From NCBI RefSeq assembly GCF_003369565.1, contig NZ_PIOD01000014.1, positions 62,001 to 126,000 of the forward strand: 64,000 bases of DNA. Reading direction: 5' to 3'. Position numbers and translations under genes: made by a program. A model generated the notes under the pieces. It did no database searches, had not been told where the DNA came from, and worked only from the letters and a program-made list of their open reading frames with translations. Of the stretch, positions 17,378-27,111 are shown in pieces; positions within the stretch are counted from its first letter, which is position 1; each line of letters opens with the position of its first letter. Source of the stretch: Oceanobacillus chungangensis. GTDB taxonomy: Bacteria; Bacillota; Bacilli; Bacillales; Amphibacillaceae.

Positions 17378-17683
17378 TCAAAAAGAAGATAAAACAAATG
17401 GTAAAAAAATTAATATTACAGACACTAGTACTAGTGTCAAAGAAACCTTTTTTGATAATTTATTTCTGCCATTTCCTTTATACCACCCTGAAAATTGCAA
17501 ATTATTCCGATATAAAACGAAGATCGATACGAATATAGCGATTGCACCAAGCCACGAATACGATTCCACCTTCTCATTCATTGAGTAAATGTTTCCGATT
17601 ACCAGCCAACCTAACCCACCAAGTATACCGATGATAATAATGACACGAAGTAATTCTAATAATGTTCTCACAACCTTATCCAC
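17378..17683 (-). CDS. Small membrane protein, function unknown
   Basis: 101 residues with three predicted membrane segments (about 12-30, 43-58, 78-98). No family recognised. It follows a membrane-HTH gene and a 423-residue gene on the same strand and may be co-expressed with them. The upstream region has CGAGGATAGG at best as a ribosome site, so the exact start is uncertain. Confidence 0.55.
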   Translation of the reverse strand: MDKVVRTLLELLRVIIIIGILGGLGWLVIGNIYSMNEKVESYSWLGAIAIFVSIFVLYRNNLQFSGWYKGNGRNKLSKKVSLTLVLVSVILIFLPFVLSSF

Positions 17684-17721
17684 CTATCCTCGGAAACCTT
17701 ATTTTTATCGCATTAGGAGAT

Positions 17722-18018
17722 TTACTCCCCTAAATCCAATAACCACTTACGCAATTTAGCTTTCGGATAGTAAACCTTGCCGTTAATCATTATGTGCGGA
17801 ATGTCTGAATGCTCTTGGATTAAAGATTTTGCATCTTCCTTCGATATCCCCATAAAATAATGTACATCATTTTCCTTAATTAGTTCATGCTCGTCATCAA
17901 CATCCAAGGAATCGAGGAGCGTTTTCCCATCTGAGTTTTTAAAATTTCTTAATCCATCCCCAATACAGTAACCAGCGATAGCCATGCCTATTGCAAGCCA
18001 AATAAAGTCAAATTCCAT
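17722..18018 (-). CDS. Membrane-anchored excisionase/MerR-like HTH protein
   Basis: 98 residues from ATG 18018 (MEFDFIWLAIG), chosen because AGGAGG lies 6 nt upstream. An N-terminal membrane helix (about 3-21, Gly-rich) is followed by a linker and a C-terminal winged-helix domain (about 53-98) that ends in PHIMINGKVYYPKAKLRKWL, the pattern of excisionase-like DNA-binding proteins. Membrane tethering of such a fold is unusual. No partner integrase is nearby. Confidence 0.65.
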   Translation of the reverse strand: MEFDFIWLAIGMAIAGYCIGDGLRNFKNSDGKTLLDSLDVDDEHELIKENDVHYFMGISKEDAKSLIQEHSDIPHIMINGKVYYPKAKLRKWLLDLGE

Positions 18019-18101
18019 GGTGCTTCCTCCTAGTAAACGATAGTTTAATATCAATCTTTTCTATCAAATATTATACGATATCTAACTTACATATCGTATA
18101 A

Positions 18102-19373
18102 CTATAAATCTCCTAATCGAACAACTTTTCCATTTGCCGCATCCACACCATATTGACAATCTAATTTCCCACATAATACATATTGTTTTTGTTCAAAATC
18201 ATAAACATAATAAGGTTTCAGCTCTAGCAGATGTTGAATTTTTTCATATGCATCTTCTTTTACTATTGTCACTTTCTCAGCTTCTTCAAATTCCTCAAAC
18301 ATCGCCAACATCGGTTTATTATCAATATAATTCAATACTTTGAAGCGCTTTGCATCAATTATGATTGTTATTTTCCTTTGAAATATATGATTATTTTGAT
18401 GAGCAGCTCTCAGAGTGGCGTGTATATAGCCTTTATCACGATGTAATGTTTTCAGCTTCCATTTTCCGGAGTCATCCGCGTATTCCCGACGTAAAAAATC
18501 GTTGACCGCGATTATACATTTTTCTTGCTCTTGCTCTGTTATCGGAAATGAATCAGGGCTTCGTTCATTAGAAATTGCTTGTGCTGCAGTTACTTCTTCC
18601 GTCCAATTTATCTTTAATCCGTCAAACGGTTTATCAAGTGGATTATCCCAGTACAAAGATTCATTCACTTTTAAATATGACCTTGCATTTACAATAAACT
18701 CAAAGGGTATTGTAGATGCTTGATTATCATTCGTGATGTAAATTTCCTCTATTCCATAAACAGGAATGAATCGCTGATGTTCATGCGAAGGGACTTCAAT
18801 CAATTTTAATTGTTCTTTCACTATCGGGGTTACATCTCCAAGGGTGAGAGAAAAAACGTCCCCTTTTATCATTTCTTTAGCAGGAAATTGACCATGTATC
18901 GCGAACAATGTGAGCCTGCCTTCTTGATCTGATCTTATCTCAATAAAACCATAGGGAGAAACAGCAACCCCATCAATACATTCTTTAAAGTACAATTCAT
19001 CCTCCACTTCTTTATGAAATTCGAACTGTTTGCCGTACGTAATTCTAGCTTCCTGTTCAATCCATTTTATTATCTCTTCCCTGTCATACTTGTTAAACTT
19101 AATCCCATTTGCAAATGACTTACCGCCTACGAAAATAACACTTTCTATCATAAGACTATTCAGTTCAATATCAATAACCGCTGTACCTTCTGGGTTGGAA
19201 TCCTCATCTTCCGTCTGCTTTTCATGATTTGGAAACCATTCCATATTTAAGGTATAGGTAGTCTCATTAAAAATGTTTACATTTCTCTTAAGGCTCTGTC
19301 TCGCTAAATAATAATTATCCAATCCAAATTTTAATTTTGTAGAATCGATTAATTCTTTTATTCTGGTATCCAT
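18102..19373 (-). CDS. YcdB/YcdC (PepSY-like) repeat protein, putative
   Basis: 423 residues without a signal peptide or membrane segment. The C-terminal part (about 345-423, ending YYVYDFEQKQYVLCGKLDCQ...VDAANGKVV) looks like a PepSY/YcdB-YcdC repeat, and a related-looking segment occurs in the middle. Relatives are often secreted, so a cytoplasmic form is odd. Assignment is tentative. It precedes two small genes on the same strand, 48-84 nt apart. Confidence 0.55.
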   Translation of the reverse strand: MDTRIKELIDSTKLKFGLDNYYLARQSLKRNVNIFNETTYTLNMEWFPNHEKQTEDEDSNPEGTAVIDIELNSLMIESVIFVGGKSFANGIKFNKYDREEIIKWIEQEARITYGKQFEFHKEVEDELYFKECIDGVAVSPYGFIEIRSDQEGRLTLFAIHGQFPAKEMIKGDVFSLTLGDVTPIVKEQLKLIEVPSHEHQRFIPVYGIEEIYITNDNQASTIPFEFIVNARSYLKVNESLYWDNPLDKPFDGLKINWTEEVTAAQAISNERSPDSFPITEQEQEKCIIAVNDFLRREYADDSGKWKLKTLHRDKGYIHATLRAAHQNNHIFQRKITIIIDAKRFKVLNYIDNKPMLAMFEEFEEAEKVTIVKEDAYEKIQHLLELKPYYVYDFEQKQYVLCGKLDCQYGVDAANGKVVRLGDL

Positions 19374-19821
19374 TCATTTCACCTCGGGATTCACTTGAAG
19401 TAGTCACTTTAATACAAGATGTTTCTAATTGATAATTTCCATTATATAGTTCCTTCTAAATTTTACCATATATTTCAGATAGTAATAATCTGATTGATTA
19501 TTTAACGAATCGGACATTAAAAGTCATCCTAGAAATCTTTAACAAGTAATAAAAAGCAGTTGCATGAAGGATAAATAACAGCAGCTATCACTACCAGTGA
19601 AAAATCCTTTAATAAACTAGCGATATAGAACGTATACATTTTACAGTTGTTTATTTTTCTCTACGCCTTAAGACTTAGAGAAAAATATATCTGCCGCATG
19701 ATTTCAATCATAAGTAAATTATATATTATAAATTTGTAAATATAGCGAATTGATAGATAAGTATTGATATACTTAGAAAGCTAAATTGACAAATTCAGTT
19801 AAAGATGGGAGAAGAGCGGTA
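19374..19821. other. Intergenic region upstream of the RND gene
   Basis: No gene. ATTTTTCTCT (19653-19662) and AGAGAAAAAT (19677-19686) form a 10-bp inverted repeat. An AT-rich stretch (19720-19780) should hold the RND promoter, but no single clear -35/-10 pair stands out. Confidence 0.4.
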
Positions 19822-22800
19822 ATGTTGAAATCAATTATTCGATTCAGTATGAAAAATGGAGTGGCTTTATTACTAGTTGTTTTACTTATGGTCGCTGGCG
19901 GTATTTATGCTTTAAAGGAAATTAATATTGAGAAGTATCCTAGTGTAGATATTCCATATTTAACAATTGTTATTCCGTATCCAGGAGCTTCACCTGGACA
20001 GTCCATGAAGGAGATTGGTGAGCCTGTTGAAAGAGAACTTCTAAATCTAGATGGAGTAGAAAATGTATATACAGACGGAGTAGCAAATGCAGTATATGCA
20101 ACACTCGAATTTGATATGTCTACAGATATGGAGGAAGCGGAGCAAACAGTAAGAGCAAGTGTCGATAAGATTCAATTACCTGAATTAGCAGAAGATCCGT
20201 TGTATTTTCTATCAGGACCTGAACCCGATCCAACCATTTTCTCAATGGGTATATATGCTGAAGAAAATCAGGGGAATGTTCAGCAGTATGTAGAAGAGGA
20301 AATTATTCCAAGAATTGAAGTTATTGAAGGGGTAAGTGAAGTTATAGTAGGCGGTACAGGAGATCAAACCGTTTCGATCCGACTTTTGCCAGATGAACTT
20401 AAAGAAAAAGGAATTACGCTTGAAGATGTAAAAACAGCAATATCTGCGAATAATTTGACAATCCCAACTGGAGATATTTCTTTTGGAGATGAAGTACTCC
20501 CAGTTCGTGTGAGTAAAGAGTTGGAATCTGTCGCGGATGTTGAAAACATTCAATTATTCACACAGAAGATAACATCGCCAACAGCACCGCCAGAACTTGA
20601 AACCGTTCGTTTAGGCGATATTGCTAACATTGCCTATGAAAATGAAAACACAAGTAATATTACACGTATTAATGGAGAACCCGGAGTCAGCTTCGGGATT
20701 ATAGCAAAGGGTGGCGCAAATACTGTAGAGATAGTTGAGCAAGCAAGAGAGGAAATCGAAACAATTAAGCTCCCAGAAGGCTATAAAGCTGAAATACTTA
20801 GAGACCAGTCCATCGAAATTGAAGAATCGGTATATTCAATGCTTCGCGAGGCATTACTTGGTGCATTGATGGCTGTCGTTGTTACATTACTATTCTTAAG
20901 AAATATTCGCTCTACTATTATTGCAGTTATTTCCATTCCTTTATCCATACTGTCATCCTTAATGTTAATGAATGCTTTAGGATATACTTTAAACATTATG
21001 ACACTTGCAGGGATAGCTGTTGCAGTTGGTAGGGTTGTAGATGACTCAATAGTGGTCATTGAAAATGTGTTCCGAAGAGTAAGAACATCCAAGGAACGAG
21101 ATGAAGAACTAGTCGAAGAAGCTACTAGGGAAGTAGCATCTGCCATTACTTCATCGACAATTACAACAGTTGCTGTATTTTTACCAATGGCATTTGTACC
21201 CGGAATCGTAGGAGGATTCTTTAAACCACTTGCATGGACAATCGTAATTTCACTTTTGATTTCTCTTGTTGTTGCAATTACAGTCGTACCGCTTATGTCA
21301 AAAACATTTCTATTAAAAATGAAACCTAAGGAACATAAAGAAAATACATTACAAAAAGGATACCGGAAAAGTTTACAATGGGTATTAAAACATCGATTCG
21401 TTACTTTAACAATAGCATTAGTGCTGTTAGTTGGATCTGTTGTACTCATTGCCCCCGGACTAGGTACTACCTTTTTACCACAGGAAAAGACGAATAATTA
21501 TGATGTCGGAATTACAATGGCAAAAGGAACATCCCCAGAATTGACAAATGAAGCGGCAAGTACTGTGGAAGAAATATTACTTACAAGTGAAGAAGTGGAA
21601 CTAGTTAATACGAATGTACATGGAGAAAACGAGAATGCTTCCATTTCATTTGTTGTTAAAGAATCGGTTGGTGATGTAGAGGTTTTTGTGAAAGATTTAC
21701 GTGAGAAATTTGAGAAGGTTCCCGATGTTGCTTCTATTTCTTTAACTGGTGTAGGCGGGCTTATTGGTGGAGCAGAGAATCAATACGCACTTGTAGTAAA
21801 TGGCGCTAACTCCGAAGATATTAAAACGGCAAGCGAGCAAATTGTTGCTAAATTACAAGAAGTCGATGGAATGGCGGATGTAACCTCTTCACTAGAAGGA
21901 GAAGAGCCTGAGATTGAAATGGATTTAAATGAGGATAAACTAGCGGATCATGGTCTTATGCCTGCTATGGTTGGTCAGAGCCTGCGATCACTAATTAATG
22001 GAGACGTCGTTACAACGATGACGTTGGAAGAGAATACTACAGATGTTGTACTCGGCTTAAAAATGGATGAAGTAGCTTCCCTTGAGGAGCTGGGTGAACA
22101 AGAAATTAACAATGTCATGGGTATACCTGTTGCATTACAAGAAATTGGTGAACTGAAAGAGGTTAATAATCCAACTGCTGTTTCCCATCTAAATACAAAT
22201 GAATACGTAATGATTACTGGACTGATTACAGATTCAAACACTGGTGATGTTGCTGGCAGAGTGGATGAAGCGATTTCTAATTTAGATTTACCAGATAGTG
22301 TCAGCTACTACGAAGAAGGTACATCAGAAGTCATGGCTGATGGTTTTAGAGACTTAGGGCTTGCAATCATCGTCAGTATTTTTCTAGTTTATCTCGTCAT
22401 GGTAATTGCATTTGGGGAAGGAAAAGCACCATTTGTCATCCTGTTTGCTATTCCGTTTTCTGTTATCGGATCTCTACTCGGACTATTTGTGATGCAAGAG
22501 CCAATCGGAATGCCCGCGATGATTGGGCTGCTCATGCTGAATGGAATTGTAGTAACGAATGCAATTGTTCTAGTTGATAAGGTACAGAAAAACGAAAAAA
22601 TTGGAATGACGAAGCACCAAGCATTAATCGAAGCCGGTGTAGTTCGAATACGCCCAATATTAATGACGGCAATTGCTACAGTTGGTGCCTTAATTCCAAT
22701 GGCAATTTCGAGTGAAGCTGGGATCGTTTCTAAATCACTAGCAGTTGTAGTTATTGGTGGGCTTTCCACTTCAACAATACTAACTCTTTTTATTGTACCA

Positions 22801-22872
22801 GTACTTTATAGCATATTTAATCGTGAGAAAAAAATCAAAGTTGAAGAGGAACAACAATTGAAAGTTATGTAG
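19822..22872 (+). CDS. RND-family efflux permease (SwrC/AcrB-like)
   Basis: A 1016-residue RND pump with 12 membrane helices and two large extracytoplasmic loops (about 35-325 and 540-835). GRVVDDSIVVIENVFR in helix 4 carries the Asp pair used for proton relay. I chose ATG 19822 (MLKSIIRFSMKNG) after GGGAG; the TTG at 19786 has no ribosome site. Like Bacillus SwrC it lacks an adjacent membrane-fusion protein, as expected without an outer membrane. A TetR gene converges from downstream. The substrate (lipopeptides or drugs) is not determinable. Confidence 0.93.
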   Translation: MLKSIIRFSMKNGVALLLVVLLMVAGGIYALKEINIEKYPSVDIPYLTIVIPYPGASPGQSMKEIGEPVERELLNLDGVENVYTDGVANAVYATLEFDMSTDMEEAEQTVRASVDKIQLPELAEDPLYFLSGPEPDPTIFSMGIYAEENQGNVQQYVEEEIIPRIEVIEGVSEVIVGGTGDQTVSIRLLPDELKEKGITLEDVKTAISANNLTIPTGDISFGDEVLPVRVSKELESVADVENIQLFTQKITSPTAPPELETVRLGDIANIAYENENTSNITRINGEPGVSFGIIAKGGANTVEIVEQAREEIETIKLPEGYKAEILRDQSIEIEESVYSMLREALLGALMAVVVTLLFLRNIRSTIIAVISIPLSILSSLMLMNALGYTLNIMTLAGIAVAVGRVVDDSIVVIENVFRRVRTSKERDEELVEEATREVASAITSSTITTVAVFLPMAFVPGIVGGFFKPLAWTIVISLLISLVVAITVVPLMSKTFLLKMKPKEHKENTLQKGYRKSLQWVLKHRFVTLTIALVLLVGSVVLIAPGLGTTFLPQEKTNNYDVGITMAKGTSPELTNEAASTVEEILLTSEEVELVNTNVHGENENASISFVVKESVGDVEVFVKDLREKFEKVPDVASISLTGVGGLIGGAENQYALVVNGANSEDIKTASEQIVAKLQEVDGMADVTSSLEGEEPEIEMDLNEDKLADHGLMPAMVGQSLRSLINGDVVTTMTLEENTTDVVLGLKMDEVASLEELGEQEINNVMGIPVALQEIGELKEVNNPTAVSHLNTNEYVMITGLITDSNTGDVAGRVDEAISNLDLPDSVSYYEEGTSEVMADGFRDLGLAIIVSIFLVYLVMVIAFGEGKAPFVILFAIPFSVIGSLLGLFVMQEPIGMPAMIGLLMLNGIVVTNAIVLVDKVQKNEKIGMTKHQALIEAGVVRIRPILMTAIATVGALIPMAISSEAGIVSKSLAVVVIGGLSTSTILTLFIVPVLYSIFNREKKIKVEEEQQLKVM

Positions 22873-22953
22873 AAGGGAAAATAGTGGTGAGGGGGTATAT
22901 TTTGCTTGAAAGTTGAACTTATTGAAAACTTGATGTTAAGTTCATTCTTCACT

Positions 22954-22997
22954 AAAAAATCGGTATTAGGCAGCTTGATCCTAGTACCGATTTTTTT
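22954..22997. terminator. Bidirectional terminator between RND and TetR genes
   Basis: A 17-bp stem (22954-22970 with 22980-22996, one mismatch) flanked by A-run and T-run, working in both directions. Confidence 0.88.
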
Positions 22998-23025
22998 CAG
23001 TAATTGAGATTAATAAATGATAATT

Positions 23026-23568
23026 TCAGATTAAAAATGGAATGGCCAATTTAATATATTCTTCTGGCGATACCTTCTTACCACTTCTTCTCCATTCAAC
23101 AGAAGCTCCATAGATCCCCCAGCTTAACATAACAGCAGTGACCTTAAGAGATTGCTCATCTTTGGTTGGATGTTGATTACATAACAACTTGTAAAAGACA
23201 ATTTCAAGCTGTTCCCTAATAATACGGGCGATGGTATCTTCGTATCCCCTATGACAACGATTAGATAGTGACTTCTGGAAATTTGTGATTGCCATGAAAA
23301 TACTAACAATTACTTCTTCATTTAACTTTTCATTCTTATAAAACTCACAATCCAAGTTGACTAACAATACTTCTGACAATACCTTTTCCAGCAAGTCATA
23401 TATATCTTCAAAATGATAATAGAATGTGGCGCGATTAATCATCGCTTCTGTTGTAATATCCTTAACGGTAATATCCTTGAATTCCTTTTCACCTGAAAGT
23501 TCCATAAATGAATCCATAATTAATTTACGAGTACGTAAAATTCGTGGATCCGTCTTTGGCTGAGTCAA
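23026..23568 (-). CDS. TetR/AcrR family transcriptional regulator
   Basis: 180 residues starting at TTG 23568 behind AGGAGGG (8-nt spacing). The HTH is ITVKDITTEAMINRATFYYHF (about 33-53), and the C-terminal part is of the TetR_C group with WGIYGASVEW. It diverges from an FMN-reductase gene and converges on the RND gene; either or both could be targets. No perfect operator is visible in 23569-23753. Confidence 0.9.
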   Translation of the reverse strand: MTQPKTDPRILRTRKLIMDSFMELSGEKEFKDITVKDITTEAMINRATFYYHFEDIYDLLEKVLSEVLLVNLDCEFYKNEKLNEEVIVSIFMAITNFQKSLSNRCHRGYEDTIARIIREQLEIVFYKLLCNQHPTKDEQSLKVTAVMLSWGIYGASVEWRRSGKKVSPEEYIKLAIPFLI

Positions 23569-23753
23569 TTACAAGTCCCTCCTACTTTTTTAAACAATTT
23601 CTTCAATATGTTGTATAAACGACAAATTTGATGAACTATCGGTATGTATGACCTTAATTATGTACTAGAATTTAATTGTAAAGCAAATAATTTATATTTC
23701 AAAGCGATGTTTGATAAGCATGCTTTGTAATACACATTACAGGGGGAATTAAA

Positions 23754-24314
23754 TTGGTTAAAATCGGTATTATTACTGGAAGCACAAGAGATGCACGAGT
23801 GAATATACAAGTGGCAGAATGGGTGAAATCAATCGCAGATCAAAGAACAGATGTTGAATTTGAATTGGTGGATATTAAAGATTATAATCTGCCAAGATAT
23901 AATGAGTCTGTACCTGCTATTATGACACAAGATTATCAAACTCCAGAAGCAAAAGCTTGGTCAGAAAAAATCAGTGAGCTTGATGGGTTTATTTTTGTCA
24001 CTCCGGAATATAACAAAAGTATTACTTCAGGTTTGAAAGATGCTATCGATTATTTATATGTCGAGTGGAATAATAAAGCAGCTGGAATCGTAAGCTATGG
24101 TTCTACTCTTGGAGTTACAGCAGCTAATAATTTGCGTCTAATTCTAACTGTACCAAAAGTTGCAACAGTAGGCACTCACCCGGCACTAAGTCTCTTCACA
24201 GACTTTGAAAATATGACAACCTTTAAACCAGCACCTTTCCATGAAGAAACAGTTCAAACTATGTTGAATGAGGTCGTAGCTTGGTCTACTGCATTGAAAA
24301 CAATCAGAAACTAA
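23754..24314 (+). CDS. NADPH-dependent FMN reductase / azoreductase-like flavoprotein
   Basis: A 186-residue flavodoxin-fold protein: the FMN phosphate loop GIITGSTRDARVN (5-17) and the FVTPEYNKSITSGLKDAIDY motif (about 81-100) define the YieF/ArsH-like NADPH-dependent FMN reductase family, which reduces quinones, chromate or azo dyes. The start is TTG 23754 after AGGGGGA. Probably controlled by the divergent TetR protein. Confidence 0.9.
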   Translation: MVKIGIITGSTRDARVNIQVAEWVKSIADQRTDVEFELVDIKDYNLPRYNESVPAIMTQDYQTPEAKAWSEKISELDGFIFVTPEYNKSITSGLKDAIDYLYVEWNNKAAGIVSYGSTLGVTAANNLRLILTVPKVATVGTHPALSLFTDFENMTTFKPAPFHEETVQTMLNEVVAWSTALKTIRN

Positions 24315-24384
24315 TTGCAAAATGTTATTTAAGCAAGGAAGATTTACTTTTACCACAGGCGCATAAGATGTTAATCATGCTTAA

Positions 24385-24419
24385 AAGGGAACTCTCAAAA
24401 CAAGAGGTTCCCTTTTTTT
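24385..24419 (+). terminator. Terminator of the FMN reductase gene
   Basis: AAGGGAAC..CTC pairs with GAGGTTCCCTT (one bulged T), followed by a run of Ts. Confidence 0.85.
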
Positions 24420-24485
24420 GATAAAACTACACAAAACAGCCAAGAGTACATTTCACTCCAAAATCAATAAAAGCTTCTGAACAAC

Positions 24486-24926
24486 CTATCCCATATAAAC
24501 ACTATCACATGTACCAGGCAATGGTTCATAGAAACAATGATTTTTGAATTGACCAGTAAAAGGCTGGTCGTACCATGTTGGTGGACACGGTCCATATGGA
24601 TTAAAGTACCAAAGAGCATATTTCGCTGGGTGTTCTCGCCAAGATTCCAAATTCCTTCTTGCTAATCTTCTTTCAGTATCTCTGGCTCTTTGATAAAACA
24701 CATTGCCTTTTTGAACCGCTTCAAAAGAGTAATTTCCTCCTTGTACCTGAAAAATGACATCTTCAATTGTTCTCACATCTTTAAAGTCAATACAGTCAGC
24801 TACAGCACGATTAACAATAACATTTCCGACATACAGCATTCCTTGTACTCCTTCGCCTTCAGCCTCTGCTCTCATCATCCTTGCCATTAAATCAACGTCC
24901 GCCTCTCGGTACGGTACTCTTGCCAT
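24486..24926 (-). CDS. cwlJ: Spore-cortex cell wall hydrolase CwlJ
   Basis: A 146-residue SleB/CwlJ-type hydrolase that degrades cortex peptidoglycan during germination. Family landmarks: the N-terminal DVDLMARMMRAEAEGEG with the conserved Glu, NVIVNR, FYQRARD, and the C-terminal KYALWYFNPYGPCPPTWYDQ. Length matches Bacillus CwlJ; unlike SleB it has no signal peptide, as it is deposited in the coat. GGAGGTG precedes ATG 24926. No gerQ neighbour. It shows that the organism forms spores. Confidence 0.94.
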   Translation of the reverse strand: MARVPYREADVDLMARMMRAEAEGEGVQGMLYVGNVIVNRAVADCIDFKDVRTIEDVIFQVQGGNYSFEAVQKGNVFYQRARDTERRLARRNLESWREHPAKYALWYFNPYGPCPPTWYDQPFTGQFKNHCFYEPLPGTCDSVYMG

Positions 24927-24943
24927 ATTTTCACCTCCAGAAT

Positions 24944-24951
24944 ATTGTATG
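24944..24951 (-). promoter_or_regulatory. Sigma-E-like -10 element of cwlJ
   Basis: On the minus strand CATACAAT, an exact match to the sigma-E -10 consensus, lies 17 bp upstream of the start codon. The -35 side (ATGAAT region, 24960-24975) is only weakly convincing. cwlJ is sigma-E dependent in Bacillus. Confidence 0.45.
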
Positions 24952-25254
24952 TTATAAAACTTTCATTCATGTCCTAATTGAAGATAAAAATGCTATATAG
25001 ATTTTAATGTATTTACATAAAGCGAACATTATTCCATTCTTTTTATGTATTTATTCAACTATTCTGTCCTATTGGTATTGGTGCATATTACTAATACTTT
25101 ACCGACATGAATTTGTTGTTTTGTTTATTATTAATTCTCCTCTTAATATATTTTAGTTTCATACCGATTGATGTTATAATTTTCACATTGCATTCTCATG
25201 TAATATATCTAAGAATGTAAGTCAATAAATAAAGTGCAATCGGAGGCGTATTGT

Positions 25255-25758
25255 TTGAAGCTGACAAATCAAGAGTTGAATATTCTAGCGATATTGGATG
25301 AAAATCACAATGTTTCTGCCAAGTCCATTGCAATGCAGCTAGAAATGACCGAAGAAAACGTATATACATTGATTAAGAAATTAGAAGAGGAAAAAATCAT
25401 TGTAAGCTACCCTACACTGATTGACTGGAACAAAATTGAAGGAAAAGAAACGATTGTTGCGATGATTGATGTTAAAGTGACACCACAACGCGGAGTTGGT
25501 TTTAATGAGATAGCAGAGCAAATTTACCGCTATCCGGAAGTACGTTCGCTTTATCTGATGTCAGGCACATATGATTTATCGGTCACAATTGAAGGAAAGA
25601 CCATGCAGGAAATCGCCCTGTTTGTTTCGAATAAATTAGCAACCATTGAAAATGTGGTATCTACGACAACTCATTTCATGCTAAAAAAATATAAACACGA
25701 TGGAGTCATTATTGACGGGAATGAAGATAAAGACCGGAGAATGGTGGTTTCTCCATGA
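25255..25758 (+). CDS. alaR: Lrp/AsnC family regulator AlaR
   Basis: 167 residues: N-terminal HTH (about 10-55, NVSAKSIAMQLEMTEENVYTLIKKL) and a C-terminal RAM ligand-binding domain (about 65-145). I chose TTG 25255 because GGAGG lies 8 nt upstream; GTG 25234 precedes that site. The stop overlaps the aminotransferase start by 4 nt (ATGA). The pair matches Bacillus alaR-alaT (yugG-yugH), where AlaR activates alanine synthesis. Confidence 0.9.
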   Translation: MKLTNQELNILAILDENHNVSAKSIAMQLEMTEENVYTLIKKLEEEKIIVSYPTLIDWNKIEGKETIVAMIDVKVTPQRGVGFNEIAEQIYRYPEVRSLYLMSGTYDLSVTIEGKTMQEIALFVSNKLATIENVVSTTTHFMLKKYKHDGVIIDGNEDKDRRMVVSP

Positions 25759-26960
25759 GTATCGATTATCAGCAGTACCTATCCAAAACAGCAATTGGAC
25801 TTGAACCATCTGGAATCCGCAAATTCTTTGATTTGGCAGCAACTATGGATGACGTTATTTCACTGGGGGTTGGAGAACCCGATTTTATTACTCCATGGAA
25901 TATTCGAGAGCTTGCGATTCAAGCTCTGCGGGAAGGCCAAACAGCCTATACAGCCAATGCAGGATTACTGGAACTTCGTCAGGAAATCTCCAATTATTTA
26001 TATAAGAGATTCCTCGTTGAATATCAGCCGGAAAATCAGATAATTGTTACGGTTGGAGCCAGCCAGTCCTTAGATCTTGCATTCCGAGCAATCATAAATT
26101 CTGGAGATGAAGTATTAATCATCGAACCTGCCTTCGTTTCCTATGCCGCACTTGTAACAATGGCCGGTGGAGTTCCAATCAGAGTCGAAACAAGCGCAGA
26201 TAATGGCTTTAAGGTGACACCTGAGCAGATTGAAGAAGTAATTACTCACAAAACAAAGGCTATTCTTTTATGTTCGCCAAATAATCCGACAGGCACAAGC
26301 CTGAATAGAGACGAACTGACAGCAATTGCATCCGTCGTTGAAAAACATGACCTGCTAGTTGTTTCCGATGAAATCTATGCCGAACTGACATATGATCAGG
26401 AATTTACCAGTTTTGCGGCCATTCCTAATATGTATGAACGAACTATATTAGTTAATGGATTTTCTAAAGGATTTGCTATGACAGGCTGGCGCTTAGGTTT
26501 CCTTGCTGCACCACAGGAATTAATCAATGTCATGGTAAAAATTTATCAATATACCACGATGTGTGCACCAACCATGCTGCAAATGGGAGCAATTGAAGCT
26601 TTACGTAACAGCTCCGAGCAAGTTGAGAAAATGCGGCAGAACTACTGGAGACGACGGAATTATATCGTTCAATCACTTAATCAGATTGGGCTGGAGTGCC
26701 ATACCCCAGGCGGAGCGTTCTATGTTTTTCCATCGATTAAAAAATCCGGGTTGACATCAGAGGAATTTGCACATGGCCTGCTTCAGCAGGAAAAAGTAGC
26801 GGTTGTTCCAGGCAATGCATTCGGTGCATCTGGTGAAGGCTATATCCGCTGTTCCTATGCTGCTTCCATTGAACAGATAGAGATCGCGATGAATCGAATT
26901 GCTCGTTACATGGAATCTCTCGCGAGAACGGAAAATGCTGCATTGGAAATAGCAAAATAA
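25755..26960 (+). CDS. alaT: Alanine aminotransferase AlaT (class I, PLP-dependent)
   Basis: A 401-residue fold-type-I aminotransferase making L-alanine from pyruvate. PLP lysine K238 (NGFSKGFAMTGWRLGF), N176 in SPNNPTG, D205 in VSDEIY and R246 are the expected cofactor/substrate residues. Translation is coupled to alaR by the ATGA overlap; there is no strong ribosome site of its own. The symbol rests on the operon layout. Confidence 0.92.
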   Translation: MSIDYQQYLSKTAIGLEPSGIRKFFDLAATMDDVISLGVGEPDFITPWNIRELAIQALREGQTAYTANAGLLELRQEISNYLYKRFLVEYQPENQIIVTVGASQSLDLAFRAIINSGDEVLIIEPAFVSYAALVTMAGGVPIRVETSADNGFKVTPEQIEEVITHKTKAILLCSPNNPTGTSLNRDELTAIASVVEKHDLLVVSDEIYAELTYDQEFTSFAAIPNMYERTILVNGFSKGFAMTGWRLGFLAAPQELINVMVKIYQYTTMCAPTMLQMGAIEALRNSSEQVEKMRQNYWRRRNYIVQSLNQIGLECHTPGGAFYVFPSIKKSGLTSEEFAHGLLQQEKVAVVPGNAFGASGEGYIRCSYAASIEQIEIAMNRIARYMESLARTENAALEIAK

Positions 26961-27055
26961 ACAACAACCACACTATCGTTTACCATTCTCAGTGTCGTCC
27001 ATCCATAAGAAGATGATTCACTTGATAAAATTTTACAGAATAATATAAATATAAA

Positions 27056-27095
27056 AATACGACTCAGAACATGACTGAGTCGTATTATTTATTTT
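27056..27095. terminator. Bidirectional terminator after alaT
   Basis: A perfect 12-bp stem AATACGACTCAG (27056-27067) with 27075-27086, followed by ATTTATTTT; also serves the converging SRPBCC gene. Confidence 0.85.
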
Positions 27096-27111
27096 CTGTA
27101 TAAATAGTTAC

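Noticed and set aside
19786-19821. Upstream TTG start for the RND pump
   Set aside because: No ribosome site before it; ATG 19822 has GGGAG and starts the typical hydrophobic N-terminus.
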